From: an uncultured Eubacteriales bacterium | GTDB lineage: Bacteria; Bacillota; Clostridia; Peptostreptococcales; Anaerovoracaceae | Reading direction: 5' to 3' | Assembly: GCA_902766915.1 (NCBI GenBank) | Contig: CACXFN010000055.1 | Coordinates: forward strand, 1 to 6,491 | Length of the DNA stretch: 6,491 nt | Shown here: positions 1-5,548 of the stretch, piece by piece | Layout: every line of letters begins with the position of its first letter | Numbering within the stretch: position 1 is the first letter of the stretch | Notes under the pieces: generated by a model | What the model was told of the DNA's origin: nothing | What the model saw: only the letters and a program-made list of their open reading frames with translations | The model's database searches: none | Made by a program: the position numbers and the translations under genes

Positions 1-1
1 C

Positions 2-496
2 GCAGAAACTGAAGTTCATATAATTGATGGTAATTTGAATCTGGATGCCATGGATGATGGCATTCACGCAGATGCAATTTTGACGGTGGACGGTGGAACC
101 ATCAATATCGATGCCACCGAAGGTATTGAGTCTACGGTTATCACTTTGAATGATGGGGATATCAATATAGTTGCGTATGATGACGGTATGAATGCAGCGC
201 AAAAGGTCACAGACTATACGCCTAATATAGAGATTAATGGTGGTAATATAACAGTAAGCGTGAGTGCAGGTGATACAGACGCATTAGACAGCAATGGATA
301 TCTCTATATAAACGGTGGAGTTGTAAACATAAATGCACAATTCCCCTTTGACTATGATTATGGCGGAGAAATCACCGGTGGCGAGGTATATGTTAATGGT
401 CAACAGGTTACCGAGCTATATAATGCCATGATGGGTGGTCACGGAGGTGGTCCAGGAGGTGGTTTCGGTGGAGACTTCGGTGGAGGTCGACCATAA
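2..496 (+). CDS. Cthe_2159-like carbohydrate-binding beta-helix protein, C-terminal 164 residues (5' end outside window)
   Basis: The reading frame is open to the left edge, so only the C-terminal part is seen. It is built from repeated short units of the form (D/N)GGxIxI followed by acidic turns: DGNLNLDAMDDG near residues 9-20 of the fragment, DGGTINID 30-37, NDGDINI 50-56, NGGNITV 79-85, NGGVVNI 104-110 and TGGEVYV 125-131. This spacing and the DDGIHAD/DDGMNAA turns match the Cthe_2159 family (Pfam PF14262). The founding member is a right-handed parallel beta-helix that binds calcium and plant polysaccharides such as cellulose and polygalacturonate. After the helix the chain ends in a Gly-rich tail (about residues 145-162, repeated GGG with P, F and D). 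Family members are normally exported, but the signal peptide would lie upstream and cannot be seen. A TTG at 35 is in frame but should not be taken as the start, because the repeat pattern continues before it. Binding specificity is inferred from the family only. Confidence 0.8.
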   Translation, partial: AETEVHIIDGNLNLDAMDDGIHADAILTVDGGTINIDATEGIESTVITLNDGDINIVAYDDGMNAAQKVTDYTPNIEINGGNITVSVSAGDTDALDSNGYLYINGGVVNINAQFPFDYDYGGEITGGEVYVNGQQVTELYNAMMGGHGGGPGGGFGGDFGGGRP

Positions 497-511
497 GCAT
501 ACTGCCAATCA

Positions 512-557
512 TATGTGGGAATAACATGGCGCATTATGTGGGTATAACATGACGCAT
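512..557. repeat. Two head-to-tail 23-bp repeats with nested dyads, possible regulator sites
   Basis: Positions 512-534 and 535-557 are adjacent direct copies of a 23-bp unit that agree at 21 of 23 positions. Each copy contains the dyad ATGT-N7-ACAT (513-527 and 536-550). One of the two mismatches (A at 520, T at 543) falls exactly at the dyad centre, where a dimeric DNA-binding protein would tolerate change; the other is at 529/552. The pair ends 5 bp before the proposed -35 box at 563. The arrangement suggests two activator or repressor sites about two helical turns apart. That role is inference; a simple tandem duplication would look similar. Confidence 0.6.
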
Positions 558-562
558 TCCTA

Positions 563-591
563 TTGCTAACTCTCACGCAATAATGTAGAAT
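563..591 (+). promoter_or_regulatory. Sigma-A-type promoter for the Gate-domain gene
   Basis: A TTGCTA -35 box (563-568) and a TAGAAT -10 box (586-591) are separated by exactly 17 bp. Each hexamer matches the vegetative consensus at four or five of six positions. Transcription would begin near 598, giving a leader of about 20 nt that holds the ribosome binding site of the gene starting at 618. This is the best promoter-like sequence in the window. No terminator hairpin with a T-run is visible between the upstream gene (stop 494-496) and this site, so readthrough is also possible. Confidence 0.5.
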
Positions 592-608
592 ATGTTGGAA
601 GCGTGAGA
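571..608. promoter_or_regulatory. Inverted repeat straddling the -10 box, possible operator
   Basis: TCTCACGC (571-578) and GCGTGAGA (601-608) are perfect reverse complements separated by 22 bp, with the -10 hexamer at 586-591 near the centre. The half-sites are 30 bp apart centre to centre, close to three helical turns. The left arm lies upstream of the likely transcription start near 598, so a DNA operator is more likely than an RNA hairpin. If transcription started further upstream, the right arm, which runs into the Shine-Dalgarno sequence (606-613), could instead hide the ribosome binding site. Confidence 0.4.
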
Positions 609-613
609 AGGAG
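606..613 (+). promoter_or_regulatory. Ribosome binding site AGAAGGAG that sets the start at 618
   Basis: AGAAGGAG lies 4 nt before ATG 618. A longer in-frame reading from GTG 603 would place this Shine-Dalgarno sequence inside the coding region and leave GTG 603 with no site of its own, so the ATG at 618 is preferred. Confidence 0.7.
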
Positions 614-617
614 TAAT

Positions 618-1808
618 ATGGACGACAAAAAACAGAACGGCTCTTTTTCATTCAAGAAAGAACTGACAATCGAAACATTCATTTTCCCGATAGTATTCTT
701 ATTCTTCTTTGGAATATTCGTTTACTATATGGGGCTTGCCAATACACTTAATACTATAATGAATACTGCCTATAGGCTATTAATAGATACAGTGCTATAC
801 ATTACTGCGGTTTGCGTAATAATGGGTGCTGTATCTTCTTTGTTTTCTGAATTCGGATTTGTGTCCCTGGCCAATAGAATGCTGAAGCCTTTGATGCGCC
901 CTGTGTTTAAATTGCCTGGCGCTGCGGCCTTAGGTGTGGTGACTACCTTCCTTTCAGATAACCCTGCGATTCTGGCGTTAACCGATGACTATCACTTCAG
1001 ACATTATTTTAAAAAGTTTGAGTTCCCCGCCCTTACCAATTTGGGGACTGCCTTTGGAATGGGGCTAATCGTATGTACATATATGTACAGCCTTTCACCA
1101 AAGATGGGAACATCCCTGGGCCTGGCGGTTGGCGTTGGACTTCTGGGCGCCACGATCGGAAGTATCGTGAGTACTCGCATAATGCTTAGATTCACTCGGA
1201 AGTATTTCGGAGATTCTGCAGAAGAAGAATACACTTCAGCCGCAATCAGAAGCACACCTAAGGATATGCGGCCCATTAGGCATGGGGGAATTGGAAGTCG
1301 TGTGATTTCAGCGATTTTAGATGGTGGTCATAGTGGCGTTAAAATGGGAATCAGCATCATCCCGGGTGTTTTGGTTATTTGCACCATCGTGCTAATGCTA
1401 ATAAACGGTCCTTCGGAATCAGGGGGATATACAGGAGCTGCCTATGAAGGAATCAGGCTTCTTCCTGTTTTGGCAGAAAAAGTTGATTTTATATTAAAGC
1501 CTCTCTTTGGATTCACCAGCCCTGAAGCAATAGGCGTTCCCGTAACTGCCTTGGGTGCTGCAGGTGCTGCCCTAAGTTTAACGTCTAATCTGGCGGGACA
1601 TGGTTTAATAGGTGCAGGTGATATCTCTGTGTTTACAGCCATGTGTATGTGCTGGAGTGGATACTTAAGCACTCATGCTTCTATGATGGATAGCCTTGAC
1701 TGTAAAGACCTAATTGGAAAAGCCATAACAAGCCATACTATAGGTGGTTTGATTGCTGGAATCTCTGCCCACTGGGTCTATGTATTGCTCTCCGGTCAAT
1801 TGTTCTAA
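618..1808 (+). CDS. CD0519/CD1768-type polytopic membrane protein with Gate (nucleoside-recognition-like) domains
   Basis: This 396-residue integral membrane protein has a short charged N-terminus, then hydrophobic segments at about residues 21-38 and 54-76 and several more to the C-terminus. The segment at 100-121 contains PGAAALGVVTTFLSDNPAIL, and a related small-residue-rich stretch follows at about 299-325 (FTSPEAIGVPVTALGAAGAA). Paired motifs of this kind occur in the Gate/nucleoside-recognition superfamily, which includes the SpmA and SpmB spore maturation proteins and nucleoside transporter parts. The whole chain resembles the clostridial family named after C. difficile CD0519 and CD1768. 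To my knowledge no substrate is established; transport or a gating role in the cytoplasmic membrane is inferred. The start at 618 rests on the ribosome binding site at 606-613. The gene has its own promoter-like sequence and an unusual set of upstream repeats, suggesting dedicated regulation. No hairpin with a T-run follows the stop. Confidence 0.8.
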   Translation: MDDKKQNGSFSFKKELTIETFIFPIVFLFFFGIFVYYMGLANTLNTIMNTAYRLLIDTVLYITAVCVIMGAVSSLFSEFGFVSLANRMLKPLMRPVFKLPGAAALGVVTTFLSDNPAILALTDDYHFRHYFKKFEFPALTNLGTAFGMGLIVCTYMYSLSPKMGTSLGLAVGVGLLGATIGSIVSTRIMLRFTRKYFGDSAEEEYTSAAIRSTPKDMRPIRHGGIGSRVISAILDGGHSGVKMGISIIPGVLVICTIVLMLINGPSESGGYTGAAYEGIRLLPVLAEKVDFILKPLFGFTSPEAIGVPVTALGAAGAALSLTSNLAGHGLIGAGDISVFTAMCMCWSGYLSTHASMMDSLDCKDLIGKAITSHTIGGLIAGISAHWVYVLLSGQLF

Positions 1809-1827
1809 TCCTTTCTTCAAAAGATTA

Positions 1828-2034
1828 ATGCCTTGTGGTAAAATTACTCTATTATTAGTTGAAACCAATTGGTCAATTTGTTGATTGGCGTATCTTGCTG
1901 TTGATGAATTGCGAATAATTAAACCGCGGAAAAGATATGAAGGAATTATTGTTGCTCCCGGGGCCGGCCCTTTCCAATCGAATGGAGATAACGGTGATGG
2001 ATTTTCCAAATGGAAGCCCAGATTTACTGTCTAA
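1828..2034 (+). other. Overlapping open frame broken by one TGA; possible gene remnant
   Basis: Reading from ATG 1828 gives an open frame to TAA 2032-2034 except for a single TGA at 1882-1884. The part after the TGA (1885-2031, 49 codons) includes VAPGAGPF (about 1951-1974) and many codons beginning with G in the interval 1939-2001, a pattern typical of coding DNA. It overlaps in a different frame the start of the small protein at 1997. Possible explanations are a decayed gene, a frameshift joining this frame to the next gene, or chance. No clear ribosome binding site precedes ATG 1828 or TTG 1885, and I do not recognise the peptide. Confidence 0.2.
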
Positions 2035-2290
2035 GGATGGGGGAGACATCAACGTAGATGAGTTGATACCCATTGCACGGAAGAGATGTAAAATTACTGT
2101 AGAGTATGGAAGGCCGGACGTAATATCCCTGAAGGGTCAGGGTATGGATTTAGATAAGGCCATGGAGTATTATCATACATATATCAATGACTTGGTTAGA
2201 TTCCACATTCTTGCGGAATGGACAGCTATTTGGGGAATGGAAGAATCCCTGGCGATTATAAAAGAAAGAATACTCCCATATTTTGAATAG
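1997..2290 (+). CDS. Small soluble protein of unknown function (97 residues)
   Basis: I do not recognise this protein. It appears cytoplasmic: no signal peptide or membrane segment. It has an acidic Gly-rich N-terminal stretch (residues 5-22), a basic patch at 28-32 (RKRCK) with the only Cys at 31, a probable beta strand around 33-37, then KGQGMD (46-51) and helix-forming aromatic and charged sequence (52-97) with Trp at 75 and 79. Codon pattern supports this frame from about 1997 onward. The start is uncertain: ATG 1997 has GGAGA (1984-1988) 8 nt upstream and is preferred. ATG 1937 (117 residues) has only a weak GGA, and TTG 1952 has GAAGGA 7 nt upstream. Between 1937 and 1996 another frame looks more coding, which argues against the long form or hints at a frameshift. 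It sits 31 nt before yhbY and is probably cotranscribed with it. Confidence 0.55.
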   Translation: MDFPNGSPDLLSKDGGDINVDELIPIARKRCKITVEYGRPDVISLKGQGMDLDKAMEYYHTYINDLVRFHILAEWTAIWGMEESLAIIKERILPYFE

Positions 2291-2321
2291 GGAATGAAGA
2301 ATAGGAATGATTGGAGGAAAA

Positions 2322-2615
2322 ATGTTAACAAGCAAGCAAAGAAGCAAATTGAGGAGTATGGCGAATACTATTTCTCCCACGGTATCAATAGGTAAGTCGG
2401 GCTTGACAACTACAGTGATAAGAAGTATAGATGAATATTTGGAAGCGCATGAAATAGTTAAATGTAACATACTGGAGGGGGCTAAGCTGGACGCAAAGGA
2501 AACCTGCAATAGGATTGCGGATGAAATAGGTGCTGAATTTGTTCAGGCCATTGGCAGGCGATTCGTTCTATATAGGCAGGCTAAGGATCCTGAGAAACGT
2601 AAGATTGAAGTATAA
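2322..2615 (+). CDS. yhbY: YhbY-family RNA-binding protein (CRM domain), ribosome assembly
   Basis: The 97-residue product is a single CRM domain of the normal length for YhbY. It begins MLTSKQRSKLRSMANTISP, like other family members (MLTxKQxxxLRxxAxxxxP), has the RNA-contacting GxxG-type loop GKSG at 24-27, and ends with the strand VQAIGRRFVLYR at 74-85. In E. coli, YhbY associates with precursors of the large ribosomal subunit and helps its assembly; the same role is inferred here. ATG 2322 is preferred over ATG 2307, because GGAGG (2313-2317) lies 4 nt before 2322 and the family start matches. In many Bacillota yhbY sits near obgE, aroE, nadD or rsfS; here it lies between an unknown small gene and a MATE exporter, 23 nt ahead of the latter. 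Confidence 0.92.
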   Translation: MLTSKQRSKLRSMANTISPTVSIGKSGLTTTVIRSIDEYLEAHEIVKCNILEGAKLDAKETCNRIADEIGAEFVQAIGRRFVLYRQAKDPEKRKIEV

Positions 2616-2638
2616 GGTTTAAATATAAGTGTAAACGA

Positions 2639-4003
2639 ATGAAGGAAAGAAGCAATAATTCTGCAGAGGCTCGATACAAAGACCTAACGGAAACCCCAAT
2701 ACCCAAGCTTATTCCTCGCCTTGCAGTACCAACTATTATAAGTATGCTGGTCACCGCCATATACAATGCGGCGGATACTTTTTTTGTTGGTAGAATTTCC
2801 ACGGAAGCAACAGCTGCAGTAGGACTGGCATTTTCAGTAATGGCAATAATACAGGCGTTTGGTTTCTTCTGTGGGCAAGGTTCCGGAAATTATCTGTCCC
2901 GAATGCTCGGTGCCAGAAAGGGTAGGGAGGCCGAGGAAATGGCGGCAACCGGTCTGGCTCTTTCCATTATCATAGGAATAATTACTGCCTTCCTTATCAC
3001 AATAAATGTAAGAGGGTTAGCATCGTTTCTTGGTGCTACCGATAGCACTATAGAAGAAACCGCCAATTATTTAAGTATAATTGCTTTAGGTGCTCCATTC
3101 ATGATGAGCCAGTTTGTTTTGAATAATCAACTGCGGTATCAAGGTAGTGCAACCTATGCCATGGTTGGTTTATTATGCGGAGCAATCATAAATATTTTCT
3201 TAGATCCCATACTGATTTTCATATTTGATTTAGGGGTGAGAGGTGCTGCCCTTGCCACAATAAGCGGACAGATGATTAGCTTTTTTGTCCTCCTAATTGG
3301 TAGTCGTCAGGGGGCTAATATAAAACTTAAATTGAAGAATGTCCATCTAAATCCCCATTACATAAAGGAAGTAATCAACGGAGGCTTGCCAGCCCTTATA
3401 AGACAAGGCCTATCGGCTATTGCAACGGTGCTTCTTAACAGAGCGGCCGGTGTCTATGGTGCGGCGGCTATTGCGGGAATGAGCGTAACCACCAGAACCA
3501 TGATGTTTGTAGCAAGTGCATTAATAGGATTTGGACAAGGTTATCAGCCCGTTTGTTCTTTTAATTATGGAGCCAAGAAAATGGACAGAGTTAGGGAAGG
3601 TTATTTCTTCTGTGTGAAATACGGAACCGTGTTTTTATTCTGCATGTCAATTTTATGTATTATTTTTGCTCCAAATATAATTGGGTTTTTTAGAAATGAC
3701 CCGGCGGTAATTGAAGTGGGAAAGGTGGCACTACGCTGCCAGGCAGTTGCATTACCTCTTATGGCATATACCGTGATAACCAATATGATGCTTCAGTCAA
3801 TGGGAAAAGGATTCAAGGCATCTATAACTGCATCAGCAAGGAGTGGCTTATTCTTTATACCTTTGATTTTGATTCTTCCTAAGTTTTTTGGTCTCTTTGG
3901 TGTGGAAATAACTCAAGCAATTGCTGACGTGTTTGCCATGATAGTCGCTATTCCCTTTGCTAATTCCGAATTGAAGAAGATGAAAAATCAAAAGGAAAGC
4001 TAA
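2639..4003 (+). CDS. MATE family multidrug/cation antiporter
   Basis: The 454-residue length and two-bundle arrangement fit the MATE family, which exports drugs or metabolites across the cytoplasmic membrane using a Na+ or H+ gradient. The first half opens with the conserved pattern P31...YNAADTFFVG (42-51); Asp46 corresponds to the conserved TM1 acidic residue of NorM-type pumps. The second half repeats the fold from GGLPALIRQG (about 248-257) and carries the signature GFGQGYQPVCSFNYGAKK (297-314). About twelve hydrophobic segments can be traced. The overall look is closer to the MepA/NorM-like bacterial MATE proteins than to the polysaccharide flippases; the substrate cannot be told from sequence. 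It starts 23 nt after yhbY, so it is probably in the same transcript. No Shine-Dalgarno sequence precedes ATG 2639, suggesting translational coupling to yhbY or a nearly leaderless message from a TATAAG box at 2624-2629. Confidence 0.92.
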   Translation: MKERSNNSAEARYKDLTETPIPKLIPRLAVPTIISMLVTAIYNAADTFFVGRISTEATAAVGLAFSVMAIIQAFGFFCGQGSGNYLSRMLGARKGREAEEMAATGLALSIIIGIITAFLITINVRGLASFLGATDSTIEETANYLSIIALGAPFMMSQFVLNNQLRYQGSATYAMVGLLCGAIINIFLDPILIFIFDLGVRGAALATISGQMISFFVLLIGSRQGANIKLKLKNVHLNPHYIKEVINGGLPALIRQGLSAIATVLLNRAAGVYGAAAIAGMSVTTRTMMFVASALIGFGQGYQPVCSFNYGAKKMDRVREGYFFCVKYGTVFLFCMSILCIIFAPNIIGFFRNDPAVIEVGKVALRCQAVALPLMAYTVITNMMLQSMGKGFKASITASARSGLFFIPLILILPKFFGLFGVEITQAIADVFAMIVAIPFANSELKKMKNQKES

Positions 4004-4032
4004 TATACATTAAAGTTAAATCGTGATACTAT
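4004..4032 (+). promoter_or_regulatory. Possible extended -10 promoter before the DUF4230 gene
   Basis: TACTAT (4027-4032) is preceded by TG at 4024-4025, the extended -10 arrangement TGnTACTAT, and a weak TATACA -35 (4004-4009) lies 17 bp upstream. It begins right after the MATE stop codon and would start transcription near 4039, just before the strong ribosome binding site at 4042-4048. Each hexamer matches consensus at four of six positions, so this is suggestive only. Confidence 0.35.
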
Positions 4033-4053
4033 AAATGCCACAAGGAGGCAATC

Positions 4054-4770
4054 ATGAAAAAGAATAAAGATGTTGTGATTGTAAAAGGCTGGTCTCTGGG
4101 TACCTTCATTAAGGGGCTTATCCTGGGGCTAATTATTGGTGGGATTGTAGTTTTCTTAATCGGAAAACAGTTGGAATCAAAGTCACATAGCAGTGAGGAA
4201 ACGGATCTTATTGTTGATGATGTAATAGAAGAGCATTTTGCGGGATATACGGCAGTTGATTTCCAAGATGCTGTCCTGGGAAAGGCGAAAGAGCATAGCG
4301 AGCTTATTGTCATGGAACAGCCGATTCAGTATTCGACTACCTTGGCTCAGGAAGGCCCATGGAACTGGGAGATATTCAGAAAGACTAAGGCAATAACTTA
4401 TCATGGTACCGGAATCTATACAGTCAACTTATCAGAAATAAATAAAGATAGAATAGAAGTTGATGACAATAATAAAATGGTAAGAATCAAAGTCCCACAT
4501 CCGATGCTTCAGTATGTGAATCCTGATTATGAAAAAATAGAATTTGAGGATACGGAAAAGGGGCTTTTAGCCTTCACCGATATTAAATTGACAACTGAAC
4601 AGCAAAATGAATTAGAGAAGGCGGTTATGACAGGAATGGAAGACCTGCTTCATGATTCAGCAATCCTTAAACAGGCTGAGGAATTTGCCAATATGAAGAC
4701 TTGGGACCTTTTCCAACCCATAGTAACATCCATTTCTCCAGAGTACAAAGTGGAAGTTATATTTGAATAA
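4054..4770 (+). CDS. Membrane-anchored DUF4230 protein
   Basis: This 238-residue protein has a basic N-terminus, one membrane segment at about 21-37 (GLILGLIIGGIVVFLIG), and a hydrophilic remainder predicted to face outside. The external part fits DUF4230 (Pfam PF14014): a first conserved strand with ELIVMEQ (83-89), a central region of alternating beta strands including IRVKVPHP-like sequence (RIKVPHPML, about 148-156), then helical sequence and a final strand that ends the protein. To my knowledge the family has no established function; envelope-associated roles are only guessed from its topology. The start is secure: AAGGAGG (4042-4048) lies 5 nt before ATG 4054, the strongest ribosome binding site in the window. 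The 50-nt gap after the MATE gene holds a possible promoter, so it may be expressed independently. Confidence 0.8.
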   Translation: MKKNKDVVIVKGWSLGTFIKGLILGLIIGGIVVFLIGKQLESKSHSSEETDLIVDDVIEEHFAGYTAVDFQDAVLGKAKEHSELIVMEQPIQYSTTLAQEGPWNWEIFRKTKAITYHGTGIYTVNLSEINKDRIEVDDNNKMVRIKVPHPMLQYVNPDYEKIEFEDTEKGLLAFTDIKLTTEQQNELEKAVMTGMEDLLHDSAILKQAEEFANMKTWDLFQPIVTSISPEYKVEVIFE

Positions 4771-4825
4771 AGTGTTTTAATTGCAATAAATATAGGATTA
4801 TAGAGAAGGGGGATCCCGAGAACCA

Positions 4826-5488
4826 ATGGAAACAAAAATGATTATTGAATTAGTGGGTTATATAGGTTCAGCCTTGGTACTGGTGTCATTTTTAATGACT
4901 TCTGTAGCAAAACTGAGAATTGTAAACTCCATAGGAAGTTTTATATTTATGGTGTACGCATTGATTATCCATTCATATCCAACTGCCATAATGAATTTCT
5001 GCTTAATCGCAATTAATATTCATTTTCTGTGGAAAATGCGCCATACCGGAAATCAGTATGACTTGGTTAACCTTGATGTGGAAGACTCATACCTCCAGTA
5101 TTTGCTTAAGAGGCACAGGGAAGATATAGAAAGCTGTTTCCCGGGAATTAAGATTCATCCAGACTCAGGGTATGATGAGATAAACCGGGCATATCTAGTC
5201 ACATGTAAAGGTGCACCGGCAGGAATTACCTTAGGCAAGGTGACGGAGGATGCGTCAGTTAATGGTTCTTATAATCCAAATGAAACACCAAATGAAACAA
5301 TGGATTTGCTATTGGATTATTCACTGCCGGAGTTCAGAGATTTCTCCATTGGCACTTTTATGATGACTAAGCTGAGGGAGGAAGGAATAGATAGATTGAT
5401 TTACAGTGGCCCTACAGAACACCATATGGCGTACCTTAATAAAATGGGATTTATCAAAGAAGAGGGCTATTATTCCAAAAATCTATGA
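4826..5488 (+). CDS. YgjV-type membrane domain fused to a GNAT-like C-terminal domain
   Basis: The 220-residue product has two parts. Residues 6-70 form three membrane helices with the pattern GYIGSALVLVSFLMTS (11-26), LRIVNSIG (30-37) and a third helix containing N57 and N64; this matches the YgjV/Imp family (PF10688), small proteins related in shape to half-SWEET bundles. Residues about 90-220 are soluble and resemble an N-acetyltransferase (GNAT) fold: strands at 122-139 (YLVTCKGAPAGITLGK), a strand and turn at 159-176 ending RDFSIG, which loosely fits the acetyl-CoA loop R/QxxGxG/A, and the usual YLNKMGF ending at 203-209. The fusion suggests a membrane-tethered acyltransferase, but the weak CoA loop leaves activity open. 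ATG 4826 is the only reasonable start; its nearest purine-rich site (AAGGGGG, 4806-4812) is 13 nt away, farther than normal. A perfect 12-bp in-frame duplication adds PNETPNET at 151-158. It lies 55 nt after the DUF4230 gene. Confidence 0.75.
   Translation: METKMIIELVGYIGSALVLVSFLMTSVAKLRIVNSIGSFIFMVYALIIHSYPTAIMNFCLIAINIHFLWKMRHTGNQYDLVNLDVEDSYLQYLLKRHREDIESCFPGIKIHPDSGYDEINRAYLVTCKGAPAGITLGKVTEDASVNGSYNPNETPNETMDLLLDYSLPEFRDFSIGTFMMTKLREEGIDRLIYSGPTEHHMAYLNKMGFIKEEGYYSKNL
5276..5299 (+). repeat. Perfect 12-bp tandem duplication inside the YgjV-GNAT gene
   Basis: CCAAATGAAACA occurs twice without a gap (5276-5287 and 5288-5299) and is in frame, encoding PNETPNET. It lies in a probable surface loop between two strands of the GNAT-like domain. 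Perfect identity suggests a recent slippage event; copy number could vary between strains. Confidence 0.85.
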
Positions 5489-5548
5489 ATAAAGACATGA
5501 AATCGCAAAGAATAAATTTTTGGAAAGACTAACGATACTGATTTAGAA

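Noticed and set aside
603..617. GTG 603 as the start of the Gate protein
   Set aside because: It would put the AGAAGGAG site inside the gene and add five residues with no supporting ribosome binding site; ATG 618 fits better.
1864..1873. Palindrome ACCAATTGGT after the Gate-protein gene as a terminator
   Set aside because: The stem is only five AT-rich base pairs with no loop and no following T-run. It could be an operator, but nothing else supports that.
1882..1884. TGA as a selenocysteine codon
   Set aside because: No convincing stem-loop follows in the next 40 nt, the peptide matches no selenoprotein I know, and a decayed or chance frame is simpler.
1869..1896. Promoter for the small gene (TTGGTC, 16-bp gap, TATCTT)
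   Set aside because: The -35 matches only half of the consensus and the gap is short; too weak to list.
1710..2073. Long minus-strand open frames across the 1809-1936 gap
   Set aside because: They run deep into the Gate-protein gene or the small gene, have no convincing ribosome binding site, and their peptides show no family resemblance; they look like antisense shadows.
4810..4817. GGGATCCC palindrome between the ribosome binding site and ATG 4826 as a regulatory hairpin
   Set aside because: Eight bases with no loop cannot fold on themselves in RNA, and no partner sequence is visible nearby.
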